This document shows positions 47,501 through 54,258 of a stretch of DNA of 64,000 nt, piece by piece. A program made the translations under genes and the position numbers. The notes under the pieces were generated by a model, which saw nothing but the letters and a program-made list of their open reading frames with translations, did not search any database and had not been told where the DNA came from. The stretch is from CALGYY01 sp963678485. Lineage in GTDB: Bacteria > Bacteroidota > Bacteroidia > Bacteroidales > CAIWKO01. Location: positions 1,798,001-1,862,000 of the forward strand of contig OY782882.1 in assembly GCA_963678485.1 (NCBI GenBank), written 5' to 3'. Within the stretch, counting starts at the first letter, position 1. Each line of letters starts with the position of its first letter.

Positions 47501-48358
47501 TGGTTGATTTACAGATACCGTTGCAGATGCACAACCACTACTCCAATTTCCGTTATAGTTCCTTGCATAGTATGTAGTAGCAGAAGAAGGTGAGACACTA
47601 ATGGAACTTCCAGTTGTATAAAAGGAACTGCCGCAACCACCGGTATACCAATAAACCGTTCCTTGAGCATTATTCGCAGTAAGTGTTGTACTATTTCCAT
47701 TACAGACCGGATTGGTTGATACAGAAATTGAGGAAGGATCTGTTGGATACGTTGTAAAATATGATGAGCTGACAGAAGAAGAATATCCTCCGCAATTGTA
47801 TGCATACACATTTACATAATAAGTAGTGTTAGGACTCAGTGAAGATGTTGAAGCCGAGGTCCCAGATGAACTACTACCTGTAACCCACGATCCTCCCGAA
47901 GTATACACATTCCAGTAATAGGTAATTGGGGCAGTGCCGCTGGCCGTGCCCCACGAAAGATTCGCTGAATATAGGCCGGTTGCTGATCCACTCGACCAAC
48001 CGGGTGATGAGGTCCCTGAACAAGGGTTTTCCGCTTCATCTGGATTGGATCGTGTAGTTGTAGACCAACCCCAACCTGCATCAACGCCTGTTACATATAC
48101 ATAATATGTAACACCAGGAGTTAATCCGCTGCCGGAATAGCTGGTAGCACCGCTGGTTGACAATCCACCACTCCAATCCGGAAAGGTCGGTGATGTAGTG
48201 ATCATAAGGTAGTAGTAAGGGTCTCCGGTATTTGCCCAACTGGCCGACCACGAGGTTCCTGTAATGGTTAAGCTAACCCATGCCGGTGCGGAACCATTCG
48301 CAAAAAGCTTAGTCTGTACTACAAATAATAGTAACAGTACGTAAATAAATTTTCTCAT
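38552..48358 (-). CDS. Giant T9SS repeat adhesin (FN3, Big_1, MBG and YDG repeats), 3268 aa
   Basis: The start is taken at the ATG 48358, which gives a signal peptide (MRKFIYVLLLLFVVQTKLFA); the frame before it has no signal. From the N-terminus: several FN3-like units (about 20-430), an MBG-type pair (from about 450), a set of Ig-like units of about 100 residues, five Big_1 invasin-like repeats (TVQLKDQxGNxL signature), Ig-like spacers, eight MBG_2 repeats (VTAxxGQxKxYG), three YDG repeats (xKxYDG), a further MBG-like unit, Cys-containing Ig-like units, two repeats containing AGCDS, and a T9SS domain starting FYPNPVSD. It would be a fibre hundreds of nanometres long at the surface. A role in adhesion or gliding is inference from the family. 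Confidence 0.9.
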   Translation of the reverse strand: MRKFIYVLLLLFVVQTKLFANGSAPAWVSLTITGTSWSASWANTGDPYYYLMITTSPTFPDWSGGLSTSGATSYSGSGLTPGVTYYVYVTGVDAGWGWSTTTRSNPDEAENPCSGTSSPGWSSGSATGLYSANLSWGTASGTAPITYYWNVYTSGGSWVTGSSSSGTSASTSSLSPNTTYYVNVYAYNCGGYSSSVSSSYFTTYPTDPSSISVSTNPVCNGNSTTLTANNAQGTVYWYTGGCGSSFYTTGSSISVSPSSATTYYARNYNGNWSSGCASATVSVNQPVTTPSSPSVSSIGTTTANLSWGAASGTATITYYWVIGTSSSVAYGSGTAQGSTTSTTATATALSPGVTYYLRVYANNMCGNSGYVTSSSFTMQQLTQSISFSPIATKTYGNSSFNPGATATSSLTVSYSSSNTSVATVSGSTINIVGAGTSVITASQSGNVTYSAATSVQQTLTVNKAAALTVTANDKSKVYGATDPTLNYTSTGTLYNGDTYAVITGVNLSTDIGAAATWGTHTITASGGSASNYEVTHVNGTLTVSKATLTVINAVAHDKIYDTNTDAVISGTQLSGVFYGGTVTLGNQFAGTFSQANVGYGLAVTTAMTITGADAFNYNLTQPNYLEADIIPGPLHHFTVAGITDPVIAGTPTTLVVTAYDYYNNLKTNYTGTITLTSDDVQAVLPAPFTFSAGDNGSKTFTNGVTLKTTGEHYVRATDGSVNNEQSEITVTPAVIGHFTLTTQNAGNETAGTAFSVTATAYDIFGNLKTNYTGPENINWSSNATASGNGTTPILASNGSVTFSSGVATISGFKLFNAHETPTITITETATGKLGTTAPINVSYVALANFLVVTGTTQVAGTPFDVTVTARDQYYNTVKNYAGNISFKSSNNALVSFPVGPQSLAGYNGVRTFSNAININIIGTFWLRAADALVPIILGTQYNINVIPGAFSAAQSTVAVDYNTRIAGEYVGVTVTPRDAQGNLLGAGKTVAVRLDGLTTDYNGAISVTDLGNGIYAASVRVTNTTAANVISATVNGALINQTQTITVLPAVASLPNIVITAAPTTITADETSAITVQLKDQFNNNLTTSSGVVALYTTVGTLSTVSDNADGTYAAILSTNISGTATITGTLSASAINDNATVLINEGLPSMITSTIEAVPELMTTDQTSIITVQLKDQYGNNLSTSRGLVALSTNLGLLSAVTDNANGTYTATLSANNTGTGIATIAATLASVALLDDEDVTITEGAPSLSQSTITANPTSMTTDGGSSITVQLKDQHGNLLSTSRGTVLLSTTLGVLSSVTDNGDGTYSATLLANNTGTGLAIITGQLNASALTDDAQVTIIEGVPVLGMISITAAPTSMTTDQTSLITVQLKDQFGNNLTSSRGTVSLSTDLGVLSNVIDNNNGTYTATLSANNTGTGIATISGHFNGNPIIDNAQVTITAGLPAVADIEITAAPTSITADETSTITVQLKDQHGNLLHTSGGAITLQTNLGALSAVTDHADGTYTAILSPNFSGTGTATITGKLNAVAIADEAYVDITFGVATHLVISTQPSNTAIAGVDFTQQPVIRIEDQYNNLVADDNSTLITAISNGTIELTGSRILSAVNGIVTFTNLSYERAETITIGISAPGLIGATTSSIVVSPAPTAYFTLNAPADIIAGGIRAAYTVTRYDEFNNLVVAGSQTVYLYTESSGTNAEFYNAASLGSTITQVNIPNGASTANFWYYDEKTGDWTITASDATPALDGIIGISDGIDEVTVKPAALLDFAVSGIANPHYYGSYQSVTVAARDIFYNIKTDYTGTITFQITDPDAQGPADYTFQSSDMGQVTFNNEILFSEEGIFWVTVLDVDEPAYYGYQENIHVEKMPITITANDRSKVYGQELVMGTSEFTVTGTLAPGESITQVDLASTGYANYSNTGVFAITTANAMGTGGFDAANYDITYSSDGELTVTPAELVVTANSGQSKIYGSLDPVFTYNALGFVVDDDISIMTGALGRIAGENTGNYALTVGTLSAGSNYTISFTSADFSITPKSLEVTADDGQTKIYGASDPVYTYSVSGFAFADGLGVMSGTLDRVGGEEVGAYDITVGSLAAGANYTIAFITNEFNIVPKTLEVTANAGQQKVYATSDPVFTYTVTGFEFGDNGSLVTGALGRVSGEDVGAYDMTIGSLTVTGNYVLSFNTDHFNITPKELTVTADAGQTKSFGQADPVFTYTVTGFEFSDDLTLMTGALSRDAGEAAGLYDITVGNLAAGDNYTIDFVSNEFEITSMEIIVFADMGLAKIYGDTDPVFTYTYYPLSLDADDFTGALSRVAGESSGLYAITLGTLSAGGNYTINLISQNFGISAKPITVTPDFSQSKVYGDTDPVYTYSVNPGLIGTDVLNGTLSRAAGEDVGDYEMNVGSLNGGFNYTISFVPEDFSITPKGITVIPDAGQSKVYGYSDPSLSYSITPALFNSDVVTGALGRNAGEDAGIYAMTIGTLTAGSNYSLSIMSEDFTINPRPLTLNSFSANNKTYDGSVSATGTGFTDNRLAGDQLNFTYTAAFDSKHAGTSKNVNYSAIAINGGADMQNYTLVTVTGQTTANIDARPLHLLGFAASNKVYDGTTNVSGTGFVDDRVPGDMLSFTLNVQFEDKNVGNGKLVLYDGIDINGGADRYNYALVSNTGAAYANITARPLMVTASASDKVYDGNTSVTVALDDNRIAGDDLTLEYASASFNNATADVNKPVTLNGVSIFSGQDEQNYSLSSTVTTYATIYPKELFVIADNIAKCDDGEPYNGGYSVYYSGFVNSEGPSVFQNTLEFSGDAITAYTPGAYTIIPDGLTAENYEITFQEGTLEIKPTPTAIADGGSSVCAGSPDAEIVFTGINGVAPYTFVYSINGGLAETVSSATGDIATLSQSTAATGSFAYNLLGVEDVNGCASEVGWIENIVVNPSPAVPSGSSAQSFCNSATLADLNVTGTAINWYDAEVGGNELSSFTSTVDGGIYYADQVLDGCTSNGRLEVEVSINSPEPPTGLTTQIVCNAGVVNDFVLSGSNINWYDASVDGNELDPATTVLINGEHYFATQTIDGCESAERLTVTASIANATTASLSLSNCGSYEWFGTTYTTSGQYVHMMNNVAGCDSTITLDLTINESTASTIAPVACEVYTSPEGNEYTTSGVYNDTIANAAGCDSVITINLTIDLCTGIEANASNDFKFYPNPVSDVLIIEGADQALIEVMDMIGNTVLSVNAEQNKVALNVAPLAAGVYFVRITKNDQINIQKIEVKR
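40095..40860 (-). repeat. Three YDG repeats in the giant adhesin
   Basis: Three units of about 85 residues carrying NKTYDG, NKVYDG and DKVYDG, each ending with an NYxL strand. They diverge at DNA level but keep spacing. Confidence 0.75.
40860..42765 (-). repeat. Eight MBG_2 repeats in the giant adhesin
   Basis: Eight units of about 78 residues with cores such as SKIYGSLDPVFTY, TKIYGASDPVYTY and SKVYGDTDPVYTY. Two units have altered cores (KVYATSDP and KSFGQADP). The units also share GALGRxAGE and FxITPK edges. Confidence 0.85.
43740..45215 (-). repeat. Five Big_1 (invasin-like) repeats in the giant adhesin
   Basis: Five tandem units of about 97 residues with ITVQLKDQxGNxL, LSxVTDxxxGTY and an A-xIxGxL end. 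Neighbouring copies are close enough that unit-number change by recombination is likely. Confidence 0.85.
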
Positions 48359-48397
48359 GACTGTAGGTGTTTGTGGTTGATGTACGAATGAACTCTG

Positions 48398-48405
48398 TAA
48401 AAGTA
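48398..48405 (-). promoter_or_regulatory. Possible promoter of the giant adhesin
   Basis: TACTTTTA on the minus strand with a TTTG about 21 bp further upstream, fitting the -7/-33 spacing of Bacteroidota promoters, about 40 bp before the ATG at 48358. Confidence 0.5.
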
Positions 48406-48610
48406 CCCTTGGGGGCAAAGGGTTCACAAACAGCCAAACACCCAAATTGTGGAAGCTAAAAGACCTGAATCTTTCAGGTTATTTCCCATCAAAAATACAG
48501 CATAAAAAAGCTTATTGCAATGCAATTGCTAGTCAAACGGGCATTACAAAGCAAGCACGGTTCGAAAAAGAAGTGCACACAACAAGGAGCAGAATTGCCA
48601 AACAAAAAAA

Positions 48611-49522
48611 TTAGTGTTGTAAATGTTGAATATTTCGCTTCAGTTGTTTGTAGCCTGTACGATTCATGGCGGAGGATGCCGATAGTTTTTCAAATGTTGG
48701 TTCGTCAAGTGATTCCCACTGTTCTTTCGAAAAAAACAAGAGTGGATTATGAATCATAAATCCTGGTTCCTTAGTAATTTCGGCCTTTTTATTCCAGGGA
48801 CATACTTCTTGACAAATATCGCAACCGTAAATGTGGTTTTTGAAATCCTTTGGCGTGCTTTCATCAAAATCTCCCTTATAGGAGATGGTGAGATATGAAA
48901 TACATTTACGTGCATCAAGACAATGCTCTCCAGTAAGAGCCGCCGTTGGACAGGCATCTATGCATAAGCGACAATTTCCACAATGGTCGGTTTCAGGAGT
49001 ATCGTAATCAAGTTCCAATGTGGTAATGATTTCACCAATAAAACACCATGTTCCGCTTTTTTTGTTTATTAAAACATTGTGTTTCCCCATCCAGCCAAGG
49101 CCTGCACGCTGCGCTAATCTTTTTTCAAACACGGGACCCGAATCAACACCGGCACGAGAACCCGCTACACCAGTAGTTTTTTCAAGCCATTGCTGAAGTT
49201 GCTTTAGCTTTTCATTAATCACAACATGATAATCGGTTCCCCATGCATAACGCGAAATCTTATACGGACCGGTGGTTTCGGGTGCTGATGAATTATAATT
49301 CAGCAATACTGAAATGACAGATTTTGCATTGGGGACCAGCAAACGCACATCAGCCCGAACTTCCGGAGTTCGCGCCAGATAAGCCATTTCCCCATGATAC
49401 CCTAAACCAATACGTTGCTCGAGAAGTGCAAGGTCTTCGGAAAGCTCAATTGCAGGGCTAATACCGCATGCAGTAAATCCCAGCGACAAGGCGGTTGATT
49501 TTATTTCTTCGCTTAATGACAT
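48611..49522 (-). CDS. queG: Epoxyqueuosine reductase
   Basis: 303-residue cobalamin-dependent enzyme that performs the last step of queuosine synthesis at tRNA position 34, reducing epoxyqueuosine. Visible: the N-terminal FTACGISPA, RTPEVRADVRLLVP, the nucleotide region LAQRAGLGWMGKHN, and two 4Fe-4S sets: CGNCRLCIDACPTAAL and CDICQEVCPWN. Length and motifs are normal. Upstream, its start lies 40 bp from the TPR membrane protein stop on the same strand. It is the third gene of a ruvB-TPR-queG run and is core genome. Confidence 0.95.
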   Translation of the reverse strand: MSLSEEIKSTALSLGFTACGISPAIELSEDLALLEQRIGLGYHGEMAYLARTPEVRADVRLLVPNAKSVISVLLNYNSSAPETTGPYKISRYAWGTDYHVVINEKLKQLQQWLEKTTGVAGSRAGVDSGPVFEKRLAQRAGLGWMGKHNVLINKKSGTWCFIGEIITTLELDYDTPETDHCGNCRLCIDACPTAALTGEHCLDARKCISYLTISYKGDFDESTPKDFKNHIYGCDICQEVCPWNKKAEITKEPGFMIHNPLLFFSKEQWESLDEPTFEKLSASSAMNRTGYKQLKRNIQHLQH

Positions 49523-49562
49523 GGATAAAAAGTTTTGTCAACAATACAATTTAGTAACTGCA

Positions 49563-51695
49563 TCATTTGCATGTGCGTTCGTACTCAGCTGCTGCCGCTT
49601 TATTTCCAAGGTTAGCAGCAACACGAAGATCGGCGCAGCCGCGACTAGCCATTCCATTTCTAATATAGGCCATTCCTCGCATAGCGTAGGCTAAATCGAA
49701 TCCGGGATTTAGTTGCGTTGCCTGATCCAGATCACTGATTGCTTGCTGATAGTTTCCAAGATTATAATTTGCAAAACCTCTGTAGGCCCAAGCCATTCCA
49801 TTGGACGGTTGGAGCTTTGTTGTTTGAGAAAAGTCCTGCAAAGCCTGCTGAAATTTTTGCATTTTATAATAATTCAATCCACGCTGATAATACATAACGG
49901 GTGAGACAAGACCAAGTTTTTCTGCAGTATTGAAATCAGAAAGTGCAGCATTAAAATCGTTCATGTTTGATTTGGCTGTTGCTCTGCCAGCAAATGCAGA
50001 TGCCTTTTCAGGGACAAGTTTCAGTGCTTGGTTGTAATCTTTTATTGCACTTTGAAAATCTCCAGTGTGCGAATTAATATCGCCTCTAACAACCCACGCG
50101 TCGGCAAAGCTTGGCTGCAATTTAACAGCCCGATTAAGATCAGCCAATGCGCTCTGGTAATCACCAAGAAGATCTTTTGCAATGCCACGATTGACATAGT
50201 TCGCAGGATCCTTTTGATTAAGTGAAACGGCACGGTCAAGATCTTGCATTGCACCTTCCATGTTCCCTGACATTGCTCTGGCACGGCCACGATTAGCAAA
50301 TGCGCGATCGTTGGTGGAATTTAGTTTTACGGCTTTATCAAAATCACTCAATGCAGCATTCAGATTTCCTGATTCCAAAAACAGATCACCGCGACAATTC
50401 AGCGCTGTATAGGCATTTGGGTGTTTATCGAGAATATCATTTAGCAAAGTCATACTATCTTTCCAAACCATTACACGCATTACTGTAGTCGTTGCCGATG
50501 TTGCGACAATTAAAATCAAGCCGAACAAAAGAAGGTTACGGGTGTTTTTCTTTTGCTCTTGTATCTTTTTTACAATGAATGCAACAATAAAAATCAACCC
50601 AAAAGATGCAATGTACATATATCTGTCGGCAATATAAAAATCGCCCGGATTAGCCTGTAAAAATCGAAGCATTACAAAAATATTCAGTATAAAAAACCAC
50701 AGGCCGAACGTCAATTCTTTTGACTTTCTTGGCAGATAAAACAACAAAAAAACCACAAGCGGAACAACAATTACACTAAGCCAAAATGTTGCTGGTGCCG
50801 CTTTAAGCGAATCGAATGGATATGGGTAATATGCTGACAAATTGTATGGAACAATCCATTTAAATAAATACATTATAAAACCGTAGCTTCCAAGAATTAC
50901 CCGGTTTGCAAAGGACACGGTTTCGCCGCTTAGCGGTTTTATATAACCTGTTTCTTTCTGGGCGTACATTACCGCAAGACCGAATACCAAGGCAATCAGA
51001 AAGAATGGAATTTTTTCAAGTATGACTTTTTTCTGTAACAGTTTTCTTCCCTTCATATAATCGATAGCAAATAAGCTTGGCGCAAGGAAGGCAGCCTGTT
51101 CTTTTGAAAAGGCAGAGCAAACAAAAAGAAGCAGTGCAATAAAATAGAACTTTCTCTTTCCAATTTCCAAATAGTTTATGTAAGCCAGTAGTGACGCGAG
51201 GTAGAAGAATCCGTATAGAACATCTTTTCGTGCAGTGACCCATGCGACTGATTCAGCCATCATAGGATGCATTGCCCAAAGCAGGGCTGCAACAAAGGCG
51301 GCAAATCCATTCCCGGAAAGTTTTTTTATTAACGCAAAGACCAACATTGCGTTAAATGCGTGAAGTATAATATTAACCAAGTGGAAGAACCATGGATTAT
51401 TTCCTGCTATTGCATGATCAATCGCAAAGGACAGCATGATGAAAGGATGGTAGTGCCCATCGAACGTACTGGTGAACATTTCAACCAGCGCGTTGCCATT
51501 AAGGGTTTGAACCATGGAATTATTCAGAACATAAAGCTGGTCGTCCCAATTAAGAAAAGAATGAAAGACAGAAGGAAAAAAACATAGCAAGGAAAATAAA
51601 GCGACGATCGGAAGGTAAAAACGTTGAGCGCCCAATGGTGCAATGGAATTTACCATCTGCTGCGGAGGTGCGGGGGTACGCTTCGTCTTTACCAT
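49563..51695 (-). CDS. TMTC-like polytopic membrane protein with C-terminal TPR repeats
   Basis: 710 residues. Residues about 20-410 form roughly ten membrane helices with LNWDDQLYV and HYHPFIMLSFAIDH in the first periplasmic loop and AMHPMMAESVAWVTARKDVL in the second, a GT-C-like layout related to animal TMTC proteins. From about 430 to 705 there are about eight tetratricopeptide repeats (for example GDFQSAIKDYNQALKLVP), closing with a Sel1-like end. Possible O-mannosyl or similar transferase with a TPR partner-binding part; activity is inference. It is 6 bp after ruvB, but the pairing is common in the phylum and need not mean shared function. Confidence 0.75.
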   Translation of the reverse strand: MVKTKRTPAPPQQMVNSIAPLGAQRFYLPIVALFSLLCFFPSVFHSFLNWDDQLYVLNNSMVQTLNGNALVEMFTSTFDGHYHPFIMLSFAIDHAIAGNNPWFFHLVNIILHAFNAMLVFALIKKLSGNGFAAFVAALLWAMHPMMAESVAWVTARKDVLYGFFYLASLLAYINYLEIGKRKFYFIALLLFVCSAFSKEQAAFLAPSLFAIDYMKGRKLLQKKVILEKIPFFLIALVFGLAVMYAQKETGYIKPLSGETVSFANRVILGSYGFIMYLFKWIVPYNLSAYYPYPFDSLKAAPATFWLSVIVVPLVVFLLFYLPRKSKELTFGLWFFILNIFVMLRFLQANPGDFYIADRYMYIASFGLIFIVAFIVKKIQEQKKNTRNLLLFGLILIVATSATTTVMRVMVWKDSMTLLNDILDKHPNAYTALNCRGDLFLESGNLNAALSDFDKAVKLNSTNDRAFANRGRARAMSGNMEGAMQDLDRAVSLNQKDPANYVNRGIAKDLLGDYQSALADLNRAVKLQPSFADAWVVRGDINSHTGDFQSAIKDYNQALKLVPEKASAFAGRATAKSNMNDFNAALSDFNTAEKLGLVSPVMYYQRGLNYYKMQKFQQALQDFSQTTKLQPSNGMAWAYRGFANYNLGNYQQAISDLDQATQLNPGFDLAYAMRGMAYIRNGMASRGCADLRVAANLGNKAAAAEYERTCK

Positions 51696-51701
51696 GATAA
51701 A

Positions 51702-52739
51702 TCAGGGTTCCTGGTCAAATAAGGATTTCTGTGGTCGTGGTGGAATCTTTCCAAGGTGCCTGAATGCCATCTCAGTGGCTTCCCGTCCACGTGGAGTACG
51801 CATGAGATAGCCTTCCTGAATGAGAAATGGCTCATATACTTCCTCGATGGTCCCTGTATCTTCGCCAACAGCAGTAGAAATGGTAGAAATACCAACAGGG
51901 CCGCCTTTAAATTTTTCAATAATAGTAGAGAGGATGCGGATATCCATTTCGTCGAGACCATTTTTATCCACATTGAGCGCAGTAAGTGCCATTTCAGCAA
52001 TCTCAGGCGTAATGGTGCCGTCGCCTTTGATTTGCGCGAAATCTCTCACGCGACGGAGTAGCAGATTTGCAATACGAGGTGTACCTCTGCTACGACGCGC
52101 AATTTCCTTTGCTGCGGAACCTTTAATGGCAACTTTAAGAATATCGGAAGAACGCCTGATAATGCGCTCGAGTATTGATGCATCGTAATAAGAAAGACGT
52201 GCATTAATACCAAAGCGTGAACGCAGCGGTGCAGTTAATAAACCAGAACGAGTAGTTGCACCAATGAGCGTAAATGGATTTAATGTAATTTGAATGCTTC
52301 GCGCATTCGGTCCACTTTCGATCATAAGGTCGATGCGAAAATCTTCCATGGCCGAATAAAGATATTCTTCAACTACAGGACTTAGTCTGTGTATTTCATC
52401 AATAAAAAGCACGTCATTGGGTTCGAGGTTCGTAAGTAAACCAGCCAGTTCTCCGGGCTTATCAAGGACTGGTCCTGAGGTTACTTTGATTCCAACGCCC
52501 AACTCATTGGCGATGATATATGATAATGTAGTCTTTCCAAGCCCCGGAGGTCCATGAAGCAATACATGATCTAACGCCTCCCCTCTTAATTTAGCGGCTT
52601 CAACAAAAATTTTAAGATTATCCACAACCTGCCCCTGTCCTTGAAAATCGTCGAAAGCCGATGGTCTCAACACTTTTTCAATTTCTTTTTCTGCAGGGCT
52701 TAAATTTTCTTCGTCGGGATTCAGGAGTTCGTTAATCAT
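51702..52739 (-). CDS. ruvB: Holliday junction branch migration helicase RuvB
   Basis: 345-residue AAA+ ATPase that drives branch migration with RuvA. Visible: [12 protein letters not shown], Walker [11 protein letters not shown] (residues 62-71), Walker [10 protein letters not shown], sensor I region [11 protein letters not shown], arginine-finger RSRFG, and the C-terminal winged helix with [17 protein letters not shown] (DNA binding). Full length. A TAnnTTTG box sits 20 bp before the ATG. The ruvA and ruvC genes are not here, as usual in this phylum. Confidence 0.96.
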   Translation of the reverse strand: MINELLNPDEENLSPAEKEIEKVLRPSAFDDFQGQGQVVDNLKIFVEAAKLRGEALDHVLLHGPPGLGKTTLSYIIANELGVGIKVTSGPVLDKPGELAGLLTNLEPNDVLFIDEIHRLSPVVEEYLYSAMEDFRIDLMIESGPNARSIQITLNPFTLIGATTRSGLLTAPLRSRFGINARLSYYDASILERIIRRSSDILKVAIKGSAAKEIARRSRGTPRIANLLLRRVRDFAQIKGDGTITPEIAEMALTALNVDKNGLDEMDIRILSTIIEKFKGGPVGISTISTAVGEDTGTIEEVYEPFLIQEGYLMRTPRGREATEMAFRHLGKIPPRPQKSLFDQEP

Positions 52740-52758
52740 GGGAGGTTTTGCAAGATGA

Positions 52759-52766
52759 CAAAAGTA
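52759..52766 (-). promoter_or_regulatory. -7 box of ruvB
   Basis: TACTTTTG on the minus strand, 20 bp upstream of the ruvB ATG; full match to TAnnTTTG. Confidence 0.55.
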
Positions 52767-52926
52767 AGAATTTAGGTGCGATTATCTGTTGAATTAAAAA
52801 AAAACAGTACTTTTCGGCCAGATTTACGATAACATAAAATGATTTTGTATTTTTATGCTGTAAATTTGCATATTTGCATAACCAAATTTTGAAGCCTTTC
52901 ATTGTATAACAAAAAAATCAACCATC

Positions 52927-53772
52927 GTGAAAAGACAGATTATTGTAGCCATTGATTTTTCGAAGAACTCCCAGCATGCTCTTGAATATGCTGTGTTAAT
53001 TGCAAACATTGTTCATGCTGATATTATTCTTGTTTGGGTGGACAAACCAGAAAGTGATGAGTCCATTTACACCAATGAAGTTACAGAGGTACGTCAGGAA
53101 GCCAAAAAACGCATGGAAGAATGGATTAAGAAATATCAATCTAAATTGAAACATGGCAAAATAAGCTTCAAATTACGCAAAGGAAAAGTTTATAAAGAAA
53201 TTGCCAATATGGCCAAGTATCATGATGCATACCTTGTACTCGCAGGAGCTCATGGTGTATCAGGGTTCGAAGCTTTCTGGATTGGCTCTAACGCTAATAA
53301 AATTGTTGCAAACTGCGAATGTGCCGTTATCACGATGCGCGACAGCTTCAATGTAAAAAAAGGAATTCGCAAAGTTGTGATGCCTATTGATAATTCGCCA
53401 TCAACCCGTCAGAAAGTTCCGTTTGCAATGGAGTTTTCAAAATGTTTCTGTTCCGAAATTCATGTACTCGAATTACAATCATCAGGGTTGAAAACCTTAC
53501 AGGCTCAGGTAAAAGGATATACCCAACAGGTGACAAAATACCTTGCTGAAAACGAAGTAAAACATGTTGTTCATTCAGTGAAGGCAGATAATAATACGAC
53601 TGCGACTATTGAATACGCTAAGGAAATCGGTGCAGATCTTATTATCATTATGACTGAACAAGAATCCTCGGGAAACATATTATTAGGACCTTACGCTCAA
53701 CAAATGGTGAACAACTCGCCCATTCCAGTTATGAGTGTACATCCTAAAACGGTTTCCAAACTGGAAAAATAG
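52927..53772 (+). CDS. Two-domain universal stress protein
   Basis: 281-residue tandem UspA protein. Each half has the alpha/beta fold. Domain 1 starts QIIVAIDFSKNSQHALEYAV and ends with AGAHGVSGFEAFWIGSNANK and CAVITM. Domain 2 ends IIIMTEQESSGNILLGPYAQ and IPVMSV. The ATP-loop glycines are degenerate in the second half. Translation starts at GTG 52927. Cytosolic stress/ATP-sensing role by family. Its own terminator is not evident; the next gene has its own promoter overlapping the stop region. Confidence 0.9.
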   Translation: MKRQIIVAIDFSKNSQHALEYAVLIANIVHADIILVWVDKPESDESIYTNEVTEVRQEAKKRMEEWIKKYQSKLKHGKISFKLRKGKVYKEIANMAKYHDAYLVLAGAHGVSGFEAFWIGSNANKIVANCECAVITMRDSFNVKKGIRKVVMPIDNSPSTRQKVPFAMEFSKCFCSEIHVLELQSSGLKTLQAQVKGYTQQVTKYLAENEVKHVVHSVKADNNTTATIEYAKEIGADLIIIMTEQESSGNILLGPYAQQMVNNSPIPVMSVHPKTVSKLEK

Positions 53773-53775
53773 TTG

Positions 53776-53783
53776 TACTTTTG
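53776..53783 (+). promoter_or_regulatory. -7 box of the SPOR gene
   Basis: TACTTTTG followed by CA, 19 bp upstream of the ATG at 53803; it begins right after the usp stop codon. Confidence 0.6.
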
Positions 53784-53802
53784 CAGTCCGAAAAAAAACC
53801 CT

Positions 53803-54213
53803 ATGTTTCGACCACTGCTTATTTTTGTTGTAACCCTTATGAGTACAGCCTCACTGGCTGCAGCTCAGGATGGGTTACCCGGTAGAATTGATGTTGTTCA
53901 GGACGAGCGCATCACCGCTCTTGTCAGCAAACACATCTATATTGGAGAAAACGGAAAGCTTGATGGCTATCGCGTTCAGATTTTCTACGATTCGGGTAAC
54001 AATTCCAAGAACCGTTCTTTTGCCAAGAAAGGGCAATTTCTGGCTCAGTACCCTGAAGTAGGCGCCTATCTTTCATTTCAGTCGCCTAACTATAAAGTGA
54101 GGGTTGGTGACTTTCGGACACGTATGGATGCTGAGGGTTTTAAGGTCAGGATTTCAGGAACATTCACCGATGCCTTTGTTGTTAAAGACGAAATAAATTA
54201 CCCCGATTTATAA
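53803..54213 (+). CDS. Small secreted SPOR-domain protein
   Basis: 136 residues. Signal peptide about 1-23 (LLIFVVTLMSTASLAAAQ), then a SPOR-like domain at about 50-130 (DGYRVQIFYDSGNN, YKVRVGDFRTRMDAE). SPOR domains bind denuded peptidoglycan at division sites. The ATG at 53803 is preferred; the longer frame starts with TTG inside the promoter. It converges on the T9SS protein gene with a shared terminator between them. Confidence 0.82.
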   Translation: MFRPLLIFVVTLMSTASLAAAQDGLPGRIDVVQDERITALVSKHIYIGENGKLDGYRVQIFYDSGNNSKNRSFAKKGQFLAQYPEVGAYLSFQSPNYKVRVGDFRTRMDAEGFKVRISGTFTDAFVVKDEINYPDL

Positions 54214-54245
54214 AAAAAAGGCTGCCTTTCGGGCAGCCTTTTTTG
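54212..54245. terminator. Bidirectional intrinsic terminator
   Basis: GGCTGCC (54220-54226) and GGCAGCC (54232-54238) around a TTTCG loop, flanked by an A-run on the left and a T-run on the right, so it can end transcription from both convergent genes. Confidence 0.88.
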
Positions 54246-54258
54246 TAGACGATTTCTA

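Noticed and set aside
48359..48445. Upstream extension of the giant adhesin
   Set aside because: It lacks a signal peptide and overlaps the promoter-like region; the ATG at 48358 gives a good signal sequence.
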